Shown here: positions 19,043-28,126 of the stretch, piece after piece
How positions within the stretch are numbered: position 1 is the first letter of the stretch
Layout: every line of letters starts with the position of its first letter
DNA from: Sulfurihydrogenibium azorense Az-Fu1
GTDB lineage: Bacteria; Aquificota; Aquificia; Aquificales; Hydrogenothermaceae
Direction: 5' to 3'
Assembly (NCBI RefSeq): GCF_000021545.1
Contig: NC_012438.1
Coordinates: 1,576,878-1,640,877, forward strand
DNA: 64,000 nucleotides
Made by a program: the position numbers and the translations under genes
The notes under the pieces: model-generated
Told to the model about the DNA's origin: nothing
Database searches by the model: none
Seen by the model: the letters and a program-made list of their open reading frames with translations, nothing else

Positions 19043-20169
19043 TATACTTTGATAATGCTGCAACCTCTCCGGTTCTACCGGAGATTTTAGACTCTTTAAA
19101 AACTCTTTACGAAGAGTACTACGCAAATCCAAGTTCCATACACAAAGAAGGACAGAAAGCCAGAAACCTAATAGAAAAAAGTAGGTACGGAATATCTCAG
19201 TATATAGGTTGTAATGCTGATGAGATAATCTTCACATCTTGTGCCACAGAAAGTAATAACCTAGCCATCATAGGACTTGCAGAGAGCTATCCAGAAAAAG
19301 ACCACATTATTACAACCCCCATAGAACACAAATCAGTTTTAATGCCCCTTAAACACCTATCGTCAAAAGGCTACAAAGTAGACTTTGTTAAAGTAGATAA
19401 AAACGGCATTGTAGACTTAGACCACTTAAAAAGTCTAATAAACAACAAAACACTACTGGTTTGTGTTATCCATGGGAATAACGAGACAGGTGTATTACAA
19501 GACTTAGAGAATATAGGGAAAGTATGTAAAGAAAAAGATGTTTTCTTTTTCACCGATGTAGTTCAGTCATTCTGTAAAGAAGATATACCTCTACAGTATA
19601 TAGACATGTTCTCTATATCCGGTCATAAAATAAACGCACCAAAATCTATAGGAATGTTGTATAAAAAAGAAGGTATAAAACTAACTCCTATCATTTTCGG
19701 AGGAGGTCAAGAAAGAGGTTTAAGGTCAGGAACAGAAAGTCCTCAGCTGATACACTCACTCTTTATAGCCATAGAGTACTGGAACAAAAACAAAGATAGA
19801 TTAGTAAACCATTTAAAGAGCATAAAAGACTTATTTGAAGAAAAGTTAACTCAAAGTGTAGAAGAAATTGAAATAGTAAGTAAAGACATTAAAAGACTTC
19901 CCAACATATCAAACATTATCTTTCCAAAGATAGACGCCCAAAGTCTAATAATGGCTTTAGATACGGAAGGTGTAGCTGTTTCATCAGGGTCGGCTTGCTC
20001 GTCAGGAACTCCTACTCCTTCCCACGTTTTAAAGGCTTACGGGTATACTGACAAACAAGCCTTATCTTCAATTAGATTTTCATTTGGTATTTTTAACACA
20101 GTCCAAGAAGTAGAAGTTACAGTAGAAAAAATAACAAACATTTACAGAGACTTAAGGTCTTTCTTTTAA
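19039..20169 (+). CDS. Cysteine desulfurase (NifS/IscS type)
   Basis: 376 residues, a PLP enzyme that takes sulfur from cysteine for Fe-S clusters or thiolated tRNA. The PLP lysine is Lys197 in [11 protein letters not shown], the stacking histidine is His97 (EHKS), the PLP aspartate is Asp173 (TDVVQ), and the persulfide Cys320 is in the short-loop [11 protein letters not shown] of class I NifS/IscS enzymes. ATGA overlap with leuS suggests one mRNA (carB, leuS, desulfurase). No scaffold gene follows, so the particular sulfur acceptor is unknown. Confidence 0.93.
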   Translation: MIYFDNAATSPVLPEILDSLKTLYEEYYANPSSIHKEGQKARNLIEKSRYGISQYIGCNADEIIFTSCATESNNLAIIGLAESYPEKDHIITTPIEHKSVLMPLKHLSSKGYKVDFVKVDKNGIVDLDHLKSLINNKTLLVCVIHGNNETGVLQDLENIGKVCKEKDVFFFTDVVQSFCKEDIPLQYIDMFSISGHKINAPKSIGMLYKKEGIKLTPIIFGGGQERGLRSGTESPQLIHSLFIAIEYWNKNKDRLVNHLKSIKDLFEEKLTQSVEEIEIVSKDIKRLPNISNIIFPKIDAQSLIMALDTEGVAVSSGSACSSGTPTPSHVLKAYGYTDKQALSSIRFSFGIFNTVQEVEVTVEKITNIYRDLRSFF

Positions 20170-20334
20170 CTTTTTAAGGATTTTCTCAACTAACTCTTCA
20201 ACAGGGACATCGTACTTCCCTTCGGCAATTAAACGTTTAATTTCCTCAATTCTTTCCTGTCTCATTTCTTTCTCCTGATCTAAAAAATCTTTCAACCTTT
20301 CTATAGCCTCATTTAAATCTTCTTCGTTGCGCAT
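20152..20334 (-). CDS. Short FlgM-like protein (candidate anti-sigma-28 factor)
   Basis: 60 residues, highly charged and helical. The segment '[32 protein letters not shown]' matches the pattern of the FlgM C-terminal domain (R..KI..IK..I..G.Y.V....IA..IL), which binds sigma-28 to hold back late flagellar genes. FlgM is usually 85-100 residues, so the flexible N-terminus is short here. The gene is convergent with the desulfurase gene and overlaps its last 18 nt. The ATG at 20334 has AAAGGA upstream. Call moderate; it could be another small coiled protein. Confidence 0.55.
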   Translation of the reverse strand: MRNEEDLNEAIERLKDFLDQEKEMRQERIEEIKRLIAEGKYDVPVEELVEKILKKLKERP

Positions 20335-20395
20335 ATCCTTTACCAGTTTTAAGTTTAATAAATTTTCGGTATAATTTTTAAAAACTTTAAAAGGG

Positions 20396-20983
20396 TTGAT
20401 ATTGTATTTAAGTATAGATACTTTTTCAGATAACTTTGGAATTGCGGTTATTGACGAAGAAAAAGTTTACGGTTATGTAGATTACCTAAAACCTAAACCA
20501 TTTTCTGAGATTCTGATAATAGAGATAGACAATCTATTTAAAACCCTTCAAATAGAAAAACAAAATATAAAGGGAGTAATTGTTAACATAGGTTTAGGCT
20601 CTAACACAGGACTTAGAGTAGGAGTTATTACAGCCAAGACAATTTCTTACAGTTTGAATATCCCAATGTATACATATAAGACCTTAGACGTTATGATACA
20701 TAAATACAGACATTTTTGTGGAAACGTTATAGCAGCTATAAACATTGGAAAATCAAGGGTTGCTTATAAATTAAAAGGCGAAGAAGGATACAACATAAAA
20801 ACCTTTGAAGACTTTAAAGAGTATATTCAGACTTTAGAGAATACCTTCGTTATAACTAAAAATCTGGATTTAAAAGGTTCTGTAAAACTTCTTACCTCTT
20901 TATGTATAGAAGGTGGTTTTTACTGTTTAGAAAATAAAAAAGAAGAAAACCCATTTTTTATCGAACCTCTTTATCATGATTAA
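20396..20983 (+). CDS. tsaB: tRNA threonylcarbamoyladenosine protein TsaB (YeaZ)
   Basis: 195 residues with the ASKHA-fold opening 'MILYLSIDTFSDNFGIAVID' and the TsaB signature 'GLGSNTGLRVGVITAKTISYSLNIPMY', in place of the usual GPGSFTGLRIG. TsaB has no activity itself; it pairs with TsaD in making the t6A37 modification of ANN-decoding tRNAs. The start is TTG at 20396 with AAGGG just upstream and TATAAT at 20370-20375 as a probable -10 box. The C-terminus is shorter and more divergent than E. coli TsaB. Confidence 0.85.
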   Translation: MILYLSIDTFSDNFGIAVIDEEKVYGYVDYLKPKPFSEILIIEIDNLFKTLQIEKQNIKGVIVNIGLGSNTGLRVGVITAKTISYSLNIPMYTYKTLDVMIHKYRHFCGNVIAAINIGKSRVAYKLKGEEGYNIKTFEDFKEYIQTLENTFVITKNLDLKGSVKLLTSLCIEGGFYCLENKKEENPFFIEPLYHD

Positions 20984-21025
20984 ACATTTAAAAAAATTTA
21001 CCGAAAAGTAATAAAGGGGTATAAA

Positions 21026-22219
21026 ATGGTTAGATTTTTGTTAATGTTGTTAATCTTCATTATAAGTTTTTCTTTTGGATTTGAAATCAGAACTGGAGAG
21101 TATGAAGACAAAGTAAGAATAGTCTTAGATGGAGTTAAAAATGCTGATATTGTAACTGTGTCTAATAATCTAATACTAAAAGTTTCGGAAAAGTATAAAA
21201 ATTCAAATTTTAAATTAAACAACTCGTCAATAAAAGAAATTGAAATCTATACAAACGAAGAGAAAAACTCTTCTTTAATTTACATTACACTTCAAGAAGG
21301 TTTGTCTTATAAATATTTTTCTCTATCAAATCCCGACAGGTTTGTTATTGATATAATGAAAGTATCTACAGTAAAAAATCAGATTCAAAAAACGGAAAAA
21401 AAAGATTATCAAGCTGATGTACTTGATACAATCTTAAAAAATTTAGAAAATCAAACGAAAAATACATCACTATCATCTTTTGAAATAGAAGTTCCTAAAA
21501 ACTTTTCTGGTAAAAAGAAGGTTATAGTAATAGACCCGGGACATGGAGGACACGATCCGGGAGCTATGGCAAATGGCCTGAAAGAAAAAGATATAAACTT
21601 AAAGGTAGCTTTAAAGCTTAAGAATTACCTTGAAAAAGACGGCAGGTTTAAAGTTTATCTTACTAGAGATGACGATTACTTTGTACCTTTATACGATAGG
21701 ACTTTAATAGCTTTAGAGAAAAAGGCCGACCTTTTTATAAGTATACATACTAACGCTTCTGAGAATCCTAACCTCTCTGGAACTTACGTATATACACTAA
21801 ATTTAAAAGGTGCTACCTCTAAACTTGCAAAGATGGTAGAAGAAAGAGAGAACAAAACAGTTTTAAATGTAGTAAAAGTTAGTACAAATCCAAATGTAAA
21901 TAAAATAGTTGCGGATATGGCTATTAGCCATACGATGACAGAAGGTTTAAACTTTGCAAAATTTATTGAAGTAAACGCTAAAAACCTACTACCTGATACA
22001 GAGTTTAAAAGAATAGAATCAGCTAACTTTGCAGTTTTAAAAACTCCTTCCATCCCGGCAGTGTTAGTAGAGACTGCTTTTATAACAAATGAAAAAGATG
22101 CAAAACTCTTAGCAAATGATAAGTTTTTAGACAACTTAGCAAAAGTTCTGTATAAATCTATAGTAGATTACTTTTTCAAATATAAAAATTTAGTTTTTAA
22201 AGGTAAAGCAGAAAGTTGA
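21026..22219 (+). CDS. N-acetylmuramoyl-L-alanine amidase (AmiC type, AMIN + Amidase_3)
   Basis: 397 residues. An N-terminal signal peptide (to about residue 18) directs it to the periplasm. An AMIN-like beta domain follows (about 19-115), for peptidoglycan or pole targeting. After a linker, the zinc amidase domain (about 165-385) has ligands His173 (DPGHGG), Glu187 (KEKDIN) and His241 (SIHTNA), with catalytic Glu in 'LVETAFITNEKD'. It cleaves the amide between muramic acid and the stem peptide during cell separation. The TTGA overlap with coaX suggests coupling. Confidence 0.94.
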   Translation: MVRFLLMLLIFIISFSFGFEIRTGEYEDKVRIVLDGVKNADIVTVSNNLILKVSEKYKNSNFKLNNSSIKEIEIYTNEEKNSSLIYITLQEGLSYKYFSLSNPDRFVIDIMKVSTVKNQIQKTEKKDYQADVLDTILKNLENQTKNTSLSSFEIEVPKNFSGKKKVIVIDPGHGGHDPGAMANGLKEKDINLKVALKLKNYLEKDGRFKVYLTRDDDYFVPLYDRTLIALEKKADLFISIHTNASENPNLSGTYVYTLNLKGATSKLAKMVEERENKTVLNVVKVSTNPNVNKIVADMAISHTMTEGLNFAKFIEVNAKNLLPDTEFKRIESANFAVLKTPSIPAVLVETAFITNEKDAKLLANDKFLDNLAKVLYKSIVDYFFKYKNLVFKGKAES

Positions 22220-22980
22220 TACTAGGAATTGATATAGGTAATACGACAGTAGAATTTGGACTTATTGAAAGCTTAGATGAAATACACAGTATGAAGTTTT
22301 CCACAGACTTAGATAAAACCCCTGATGACTGGATTTTAAATGTAGATTTTTTCATTAAATACTTTTCAGTTGATTTAAAAAGTATAAAAAACATACTCAT
22401 ATCATCTGTAGTACCTCATATAGAGACAAAAATCAGGGTTGCTATACTTAAATATTTTAACAAAAGCCCTTTATTTATTGGCAGAGATTTAAATATCCCA
22501 ATAAAGGTAAACTACGATGACCCATCCCAAGTAGGTGTAGATAGACTGTTAAACAGTTATGCATCTTTTCACATTACAAAACCTCCCATACTCTGTATAG
22601 ATTTTGGTACGGCCATCACCTTTGATGTAGTAAGTAAAAAAGGTGAGTATGAAGGCGGATTAATATTTCCTGGGATGGAGACATCTTTAAAATGTCTGTT
22701 CTCAAAAACAGCAAAACTTCCCAAAGTTAGCTTAGAAAAGCCAGATTATATAGTAGGTAAAAACACAGTAAAAAGTATACAATCTGGAATATACTACGGT
22801 TATCTTTCCTTGGTAGAAGGAATAATTAAAAAGGTTGAAGAAAGTTATAAAGAAAAGTTTAATATTGTACTAACTGGAGGAAATGCTGATATCATAGCAA
22901 TAAACTTGAAAAGAAAATTTATTTTTGAGCCTAAACTTCCAATGAAAGGTATTTTTTATCTTGCAAATTCTCTAATGTAG
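22216..22980 (+). CDS. coaX: Type III pantothenate kinase
   Basis: 254 residues starting at TTG 22216, which overlaps the amidase stop by 4 nt. The ASKHA phosphate motif is DIGNTTVEFGL (5-15) and the family blocks 'ISSVVPHIE', 'GVDRLLNSYA', 'CIDFGTAITFDVV' (catalytic Asp) and 'GGLIFPGM' are all visible. CoaX phosphorylates pantothenate in the first step of coenzyme A synthesis and is not feedback inhibited by CoA. The last CoA enzyme, coaE, is encoded just beyond the tRNA on the other strand. Confidence 0.94.
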   Translation: MILGIDIGNTTVEFGLIESLDEIHSMKFSTDLDKTPDDWILNVDFFIKYFSVDLKSIKNILISSVVPHIETKIRVAILKYFNKSPLFIGRDLNIPIKVNYDDPSQVGVDRLLNSYASFHITKPPILCIDFGTAITFDVVSKKGEYEGGLIFPGMETSLKCLFSKTAKLPKVSLEKPDYIVGKNTVKSIQSGIYYGYLSLVEGIIKKVEESYKEKFNIVLTGGNADIIAINLKRKFIFEPKLPMKGIFYLANSLM

Positions 22981-22989
22981 TAATATAAT
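22961..22989 (+). promoter_or_regulatory. tRNA-Ser promoter inside the end of coaX
   Basis: TTGCAA (22961-22966), 17-nt spacer, perfect TATAAT (22984-22989). The transcript should start near 22996, eight bases before the tRNA. The -35 box lies within the last coaX codons. Confidence 0.78.
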
Positions 22990-23003
22990 ATATTCTCTCT
23001 CAT

Positions 23004-23094
23004 GGAGAGGTGGCTGAGTGGTCGAAAGCGGCTTCCTGCTAAGAAGTTGTGCGGGGTAAAACCTGCACCGCGGGTTCGAATCCCGCCCTCTCCG
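23004..23094 (+). tRNA. tRNA-Ser(GCT)
   Basis: 91 nt. The acceptor GGAGAGG pairs with CCTCTCC (23087-23093) and G at 23094 is the discriminator base. The anticodon loop CTGCTAA gives anticodon GCT (reads AGC/AGU). The long variable arm (TGTGCGGGG...CCTGCAC) and the T loop GGTTCGAATCC are typical of class II serine tRNA. CCA is not encoded. The gmhB stop on the other strand is only four bases away. Confidence 0.97.
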
Positions 23095-23098
23095 CTTT

Positions 23099-23647
23099 CT
23101 AATGTTTTAATATAAAGTTCTCTACCACATCTAAAATATCTTCTCCTATAAAATCAGCTGTAGTGTTTTCTATATACTTTAAACCTTGTCCAGTTTTTAC
23201 CAATGCAGCCTTTATTCCTTCTTTGTGAGCTGCTAAAATATCGTTTTCCTTATCTCCTATTAAAAATGATTTAGAAGGGTCAACACTAAACTCTTTTATA
23301 GCTTGTCTTATCATACCACTTTCTGGCTTTCTACAATCACATTTAATAGAGTACTTTTCAACAGTACCGTTTTCATGGTGCGGACAGTAGTAAACTTTTT
23401 CTATTTTTATTCCATGTTTTTCAAACTCTTTAAGCATGTAGTCTGTGAGTTTTAAAAAGTCTTCTTCTGTGTAATAACCAACAGCTATTCCAGATTGATT
23501 TGTTACAATAAAAAGCTTAAAGCCATTATCTTGGAGTTTTTTTAAAGCTTCAAAAACGTTAGGATAAAACTCAAAATCTTCAATTTTATGGACATAGCCT
23601 TTATCTACATTAATAACTCCGTCTCTGTCTAAGAAAACCGCCTTCAT
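23099..23647 (-). CDS. gmhB: D-glycero-D-manno-heptose 1,7-bisphosphate phosphatase
   Basis: 182 residues of the HAD-IIIA type. Motif I is FLDRDGVINVD (Asp7, Asp9), motif II is IVTNQSGIAVGYY, a CPHH...CDCRKP pair forms the structural zinc loop of GmhB, and motif IV is LIGDKENDI. The enzyme removes the 7-phosphate in making ADP-heptose for the lipopolysaccharide inner core, complementing the KDO gene kdsC at the start of the window. The ATG follows a GGAGG-like site. It is likely co-transcribed with coaE (9-nt gap). Confidence 0.92.
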   Translation of the reverse strand: MKAVFLDRDGVINVDKGYVHKIEDFEFYPNVFEALKKLQDNGFKLFIVTNQSGIAVGYYTEEDFLKLTDYMLKEFEKHGIKIEKVYYCPHHENGTVEKYSIKCDCRKPESGMIRQAIKEFSVDPSKSFLIGDKENDILAAHKEGIKAALVKTGQGLKYIENTTADFIGEDILDVVENFILKH

Positions 23648-23656
23648 TACACCTCC

Positions 23657-24247
23657 TTAACAATCTTTAAGCAGTTTTTTATACAGGTCTTCTAACTTTT
23701 TTTTAAATTCTTCTATCGACCCTGTGTTTTCTACAATGTAAGTTGCGTACTCTTTCTTTTCTTCTATATCCATCTGAGCGTTTATTCTACTTAGAGCTTC
23801 TTCTTTAGTAAAGCCTTTTTTCAGTAATCTTTCAAGTTGGAGTTCCTTTGGAGCGTATATAAGGATTACTTTTTCATAATTTTTATAACTACCAGTTTCA
23901 ATCATCAAAGGAACAGACACTATAGCTATAGCATCTGGATTTTTTTCTTTAACTTCTTTTAACCATTCTTTTATCCTTTGATCTACCTTTGGATGTATTA
24001 TACTTTCAAGGATTTTCCTTTTTTCAGGATTACTAAATATTATGTTAGCCAGCTTCTTTTTATCTAACTTATCTTCTTCAAAAGCCTCAGGAAAGTGATT
24101 TTTCACCTCTTCTAAAACCTTTTTATCTTCGTAGAGAGAGTGAACGACCTTATCAGCATCTATAACAAAACATCCAAGGTCCTGTAGTATCTTCTCAGCT
24201 GTAGATTTACCTGTAGCAATACCACCTGTAAGTCCTATTACTTTCAT
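23657..24247 (-). CDS. coaE: Dephospho-CoA kinase
   Basis: 196 residues, family-typical. The P-loop GGIATGKST (8-16) binds ATP, 'VIDADKVVHSLY' is the CoaE Asp-Ala-Asp motif, and the lid region 'RINAQMDIEEKKEYATYIVENTGS' carries the conserved 'A...D..I.N.G' pattern. It phosphorylates the ribose 3'-OH of dephospho-CoA, the last CoA step. The gene starts two bases after the MscS gene ends. Confidence 0.95.
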   Translation of the reverse strand: MKVIGLTGGIATGKSTAEKILQDLGCFVIDADKVVHSLYEDKKVLEEVKNHFPEAFEEDKLDKKKLANIIFSNPEKRKILESIIHPKVDQRIKEWLKEVKEKNPDAIAIVSVPLMIETGSYKNYEKVILIYAPKELQLERLLKKGFTKEEALSRINAQMDIEEKKEYATYIVENTGSIEEFKKKLEDLYKKLLKDC

Positions 24248-24249
24248 TT

Positions 24250-25266
24250 TTACTGCCTCTTTAGATGAACATCAAGTTGTGGATAAGGTATTTCTATATT
24301 TTCAGCTTTTAACCTTTTAAATATCCTCTTTCTAAGCTCACTTTGGACTGCAAAACCACTTTCATAGTCAGAAACAGATACATACAAAGTAAAGTTTAGG
24401 GAGCTGTCTCCAAAACCGGGAATAAACCTAAAGGCTGGTTTAGGGTCTAAAAGTAATCTATCATCCTCTTTTGAATACTTTTCAACTTCATCTAACACAA
24501 CTTTTTCTAATTTATCTATGTCTGTGTTGTAAGAAACTGGAATTTCAATAGATATCTTTGTTATATTTACAGGTTTTGCGTAGTTTAGGACTATACTTTG
24601 AGCCAGCTTCTCATTTGGGATTATTACTGTATCGTTTGTTAAAGTTTTTAAAGTAGTTGTTCTCCAGTTTATGTTTACTACATAACCTCTTCTCCCGTTT
24701 TCAAGTTCTATTAAATCCCCTATATTTATTCTTTTTTCAAGGAGAATGTACAAACCTGAAAATATGTTTGAGAGAGTGTCCTTCAAAGCCAAACCTACAG
24801 CCAAACCACCAACTCCCAATGTAGTTATTATAGGAGTTATAGATATGTTTAAATTAGACAGAATAATTAAAACACCTACAGTATATATAATGGTATTTAT
24901 CAAGATAAATATTAAGGAAGCTCCGGCTGTAGGTAAGCTCTTTTCTTCTAGATAAACTTTTAATGCTTTTGTAGATAAATGTGCTAAAAATATTGTTATT
25001 GATAAAATAAGTAAAGTATTTATCATTTTTGTTAAGAGATGGTAATGTTTCTCTGGAATATCTAAAAAGGTCAACGTTACATGTACTGATATTATAACTA
25101 TCCAAAGTAGAGATGGTAGTTTGATTGCTTTATAAATAACATCATCTAACTTTGTTGTAGTCTTTTTAGCTAATTTCTTAAGAAATTCAATTATTAAAAC
25201 ACGTACAACGTATAAAATTCCGAAAGAAACAGAAAAAATAATGATTATTTTATAGTCCTTTAACAT
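24250..25266 (-). CDS. Small-conductance mechanosensitive channel (MscS family)
   Basis: 338 residues. Four or five N-terminal transmembrane helices are followed by the pore helix 'IITTLGVGGLAVGLALKDTLSNIFSGLYILLE' region (about 148-178, cited by position) with the Gly/Ala packing of TM3, then the beta domain ('RINIGDLIELENGRRGYV') and the cytoplasmic vestibule. It opens under membrane tension to release solutes on osmotic downshock. It begins directly after the Yip1 gene stop and leads into coaE. Confidence 0.92.
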   Translation of the reverse strand: MLKDYKIIIIFSVSFGILYVVRVLIIEFLKKLAKKTTTKLDDVIYKAIKLPSLLWIVIISVHVTLTFLDIPEKHYHLLTKMINTLLILSITIFLAHLSTKALKVYLEEKSLPTAGASLIFILINTIIYTVGVLIILSNLNISITPIITTLGVGGLAVGLALKDTLSNIFSGLYILLEKRINIGDLIELENGRRGYVVNINWRTTTLKTLTNDTVIIPNEKLAQSIVLNYAKPVNITKISIEIPVSYNTDIDKLEKVVLDEVEKYSKEDDRLLLDPKPAFRFIPGFGDSSLNFTLYVSVSDYESGFAVQSELRKRIFKRLKAENIEIPYPQLDVHLKRQ

Positions 25267-25926
25267 CTAAAGCAGACTCTTGATTAAGTTAGTTTGGAGC
25301 ATACCTATTATTCCACTTAAAATCACGTAAAAGATAACTATCACGATTATAAACTGGAAATTCTTTGAGTTTTCAGAAGGTACATTTAAAACCTTCTCTG
25401 AACCAATAAATATAAGATAGAACATATAAAAACTTGATAAAAACATTAAAAAAGCGTTAACAGGAGAGTTTACCATATAACTTAACCCGGCAACCCAAAC
25501 TGGAATGATAGATACACCTACAAGGTTAAAAACCTTCAAAGGATCCTCTTCTCCTCCAAAAGATTTACCAAAGAAAAAAACTAATGCGGATAAAAAGACC
25601 GGCTTAAAAATCTCAAATAACCACACTATCCCTAAAAATATAAACATCTTTGAGTAATCAGAAGATTGTAGCATATTTAAAATTTTATTCATGTACTCAA
25701 TAGTGGAAGGGTCTGCTTTTGGGTCAGCTTTTAACAGGTCTATAAATTGATTTATGGAAGATATGTAATTAGACCTTAAAACCGTAAAACCTATTAAATA
25801 ACCTATAACAGGAAAAAGAGAGAAAGGTATTAATAGTAGGATTAAACTACTGTAAGACAGTGGCTTTTCTTTAATTTGTTTCAAATTTTCTTTTGGATTT
25901 AGATATATCTTTAATAAACTTTCCAA
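25267..25926 (-). CDS. Yip1-domain integral membrane protein
   Basis: 219 residues with five hydrophobic segments and the bacterial Yip1 pattern: an N-terminal 'LLKIYLNPKENLKQIKEKPLS' amphipathic stretch, then 'FFFGKSFGGEEDPLKVFNLVGVSIIPVWVAGLSYM' region (about 117-152). Function in bacteria is unknown. I prefer the TTG at 25926 because AAGAGG (25941-25936) then has normal spacing; a GTG at 25935 would touch that sequence. It lies directly before the MscS gene. Confidence 0.8.
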   Translation of the reverse strand: MESLLKIYLNPKENLKQIKEKPLSYSSLILLLIPFSLFPVIGYLIGFTVLRSNYISSINQFIDLLKADPKADPSTIEYMNKILNMLQSSDYSKMFIFLGIVWLFEIFKPVFLSALVFFFGKSFGGEEDPLKVFNLVGVSIIPVWVAGLSYMVNSPVNAFLMFLSSFYMFYLIFIGSEKVLNVPSENSKNFQFIIVIVIFYVILSGIIGMLQTNLIKSLL

Positions 25927-26007
25927 CTTCCACACCTCTTAATGTTTTGTTTATAATTATAACTTAAATTTTGATATAATTTATCAAAAATTTTCAGGAG
26001 GAAAACC

Positions 26008-26823
26008 TTGGAAGAACTAAAAAAACTTATAGTTGAAGCTTGGGATAATAGAGATTTATTAAAAGATAACAAGTATAAAGAAGCTGTAAGGGAGACTATA
26101 GACCTTCTTGATAAAGGGAAGATAAGGGTTGCTGAAAAGGTAAACGGTGAGTGGATTGTAAACGAGTGGGTAAAGCAGGCTATACTCCTTTACTTTCCTA
26201 TCCAAGATATGCAGGTTATGGAAGTTGGACCTTTTGAATATTATGATAAGATACCTTTAAAGAAAAACTGGAAAGAAAGGGGAGTTAGAGTTGTTCCTCC
26301 GGCTACTGCAAGGTATGGAAGTTATATAGAGCCGGGAGCCATACTTATGCCTTCTTATGTAAATATAGGTGCGTACGTTGGAAGCGGAACTATGGTTGAT
26401 ACGTGGGCTACTGTTGGGTCTTGCGCTCAAGTTGGTAAAAATGTTCACTTGTCAGGTGGTGTAGGACTTGGTGGAGTTTTAGAGCCTCCTTCTGCAAGAC
26501 CTGTTATTATAGAAGACAACTGTTTTATAGGTTCAAGATGTATCATCGTTGAAGGTGTAATAGTAGAAGAGGAGGCAGTCTTAGGTGCAAACGTTGTTAT
26601 AACTGCATCTACAAGGATAATAGACGTATCTGGAGATGAACCTATAGAGTATAGAGGTAGAGTCCCTGCAAGAAGTGTAGTTGTCCCGGGTACTATAACT
26701 AAAAAATTTCCAGCTGGAGAGTACGGAGTTCAGTGTGCATTAATAATTGGAAAGAGAAAAGAGTCAACAGATAAAAAGACTTCCTTAAATGAAGCTCTAA
26801 GAGAGTTTAACGTTTCTGTTTAG
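26008..26823 (+). CDS. dapD: Tetrahydrodipicolinate N-succinyltransferase
   Basis: 271 residues. The core is a left-handed beta-helix of hexapeptide repeats (about 98-215: 'GSYIEPGAILMPSYVNIGAYVG', given by position) with the DapD signature 'MVDTWATVGSCAQVGKNVHLSGG'. It transfers succinyl from succinyl-CoA in the lysine and diaminopimelate pathway. The start is TTG at 26008 with AGGAGG 6-7 nt upstream. TATAAT at 25975-25980 is a probable -10 box without a clear -35. The 3' end overlaps the convergent FlhB-like gene by 17 nt. Confidence 0.95.
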   Translation: MEELKKLIVEAWDNRDLLKDNKYKEAVRETIDLLDKGKIRVAEKVNGEWIVNEWVKQAILLYFPIQDMQVMEVGPFEYYDKIPLKKNWKERGVRVVPPATARYGSYIEPGAILMPSYVNIGAYVGSGTMVDTWATVGSCAQVGKNVHLSGGVGLGGVLEPPSARPVIIEDNCFIGSRCIIVEGVIVEEEAVLGANVVITASTRIIDVSGDEPIEYRGRVPARSVVVPGTITKKFPAGEYGVQCALIIGKRKESTDKKTSLNEALREFNVSV

Positions 26824-27070
26824 TTTTGTAAATAAAAGCCAGCAATTCTGCTACTACTTTGTAGAGGTCTTCTGGTATCTCCTGATACAAATCTAAACCA
26901 GACAAGACCTCTACTAAATCTTTATCCTCTTTTATATAAACCCCATACTGCCTTGCAACTTCTATTATCTTTTGTGCAATTTCTCCTTTTCCTTTTGCAA
27001 CAACTTTTGGAGCTGTATCTTTATATCTCTCATACTTTAAAGCTACTGCTTTTTTATCCTCAGTAGACAT
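26807..27070 (-). CDS. Stand-alone FlhB C-terminal-like protein (YlqH type)
   Basis: 87 residues matching the cytoplasmic domain of FlhB/YscU export-switch proteins: 'AVALKYERYKDTAPKVVAKGKGEIAQKI', 'AREYGV'-like 'ARQYGVYIKEDKDLV', and 'IPEDLYKVVAELLAFIY'. FlhB's self-cleaving NPTH sequence is replaced by DTAPK, and no membrane part is present. Short homologues (YlqH in Bacillus) sit beside a FliK-like gene, as here. A role in flagellar export switching is inferred. It overlaps the upstream gene by 11 nt. Confidence 0.82.
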   Translation of the reverse strand: MSTEDKKAVALKYERYKDTAPKVVAKGKGEIAQKIIEVARQYGVYIKEDKDLVEVLSGLDLYQEIPEDLYKVVAELLAFIYKTKQKR

Positions 27071-28109
27071 CGAAACTAACTACCTTTACTCCTTGCTGAT
27101 TTAAAGATTTAAAAAGATCGTTTTTATAAATTTTTAATTTTTCTTTTAATTCCTCATTCTCTGGTCTTATTGAGATAAAGTAGCCATCTTTAAACCTTGC
27201 CACTAAAAAATCAACTTTTCCATCATCAAAGTCAAGACTCCCTTTAAAGTAAAAGACATCTTCATCGTTGACTTTAGACTTTTTTATCTCAAAGTATCCA
27301 AATTTTACATTTGGTAAGTTAAAGTTAAAAATACCGTAAACAGCATTACCAAGAAATGATGCAATCTGAAGATTTTTTACAGCTTCTAACGTTTTAGGGT
27401 CTTGGGTTGTAAACTTTAAGTCTTCTTTTATAGAGTCTATAACATTTTCTAACTGCTGTAATTTGTGTAAAGTAGCGTTATCTTCTATTTTCTCTTTTAA
27501 CTCATTTATCTTTTCCTTGTAGTTTTGAGTGTTTAAGTCTTTTAAAATTGATTTTAAGGATTCTTCTTTTATGTTTTCTTGTAAATCAGTTATAACCTTA
27601 AAAAAGTTATAAACCTTGTTTTCGTAAAATGTCCCTGAGTTTTCTATGGAATTTTTTACGAAAGCTGTGTTTATCTCTGGCGTTTTATCAAATTTTGAGT
27701 TTTCAATAGAGATTTGAGAACTTTCTAACAAGTTTTTCACTATTTGGGTTTTAAGCTCTTCAGGTAGATTTTTAAGTGTTTCAAAGTTTTCTATTAAATC
27801 AGAATAAAAAGCATCAATTTTAACTTCAGGGGTTTTTAAAGGCTTTCCGTTTAAAGAGATTAACTCAAGCTGTAATTTATTATCTTTTGGTGGAAGAACT
27901 TTTAAAAGCAGTTCATGACCTTTTTCAAGGTTTACTTTGGAGTTGACCGTAAGATAACTATCCTTTAAACTTAAAACTACAGCTCCTGACGACAAAATAT
28001 CAACAACTTTTGCTTTTACAGTCTCCCCTACAGTAAGAGGAATATCTTTACCGATAGGTTTTGAAAGTAAAAACCTCTCTAAAGCTAAACTGGATTTCAA
28101 GTCAATCAT
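27060..28109 (-). CDS. FliK-like/YlqG-like hook-length control domain protein
   Basis: 349 residues, lysine- and glutamate-rich. The N-terminal 100 residues ('VGETVKAKVVDILSSGAVVLSLKDSYLTVNSKV') form a beta-rich domain, the middle is predicted helical and low in conservation, and the C-terminal part ('YFEIKKSKVNDEDVFYFKGSLDFDDGKVDFLVA', by position 270-305) resembles the FliK C-terminal domain that meets FlhB. Linkage with the FlhB-like gene supports this. I call the family with moderate confidence; no enzyme function is expected. Confidence 0.6.
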   Translation of the reverse strand: MIDLKSSLALERFLLSKPIGKDIPLTVGETVKAKVVDILSSGAVVLSLKDSYLTVNSKVNLEKGHELLLKVLPPKDNKLQLELISLNGKPLKTPEVKIDAFYSDLIENFETLKNLPEELKTQIVKNLLESSQISIENSKFDKTPEINTAFVKNSIENSGTFYENKVYNFFKVITDLQENIKEESLKSILKDLNTQNYKEKINELKEKIEDNATLHKLQQLENVIDSIKEDLKFTTQDPKTLEAVKNLQIASFLGNAVYGIFNFNLPNVKFGYFEIKKSKVNDEDVFYFKGSLDFDDGKVDFLVARFKDGYFISIRPENEELKEKLKIYKNDLFKSLNQQGVKVVSFDVY

Positions 28110-28126
28110 AGAAAAAAAATATAAGA

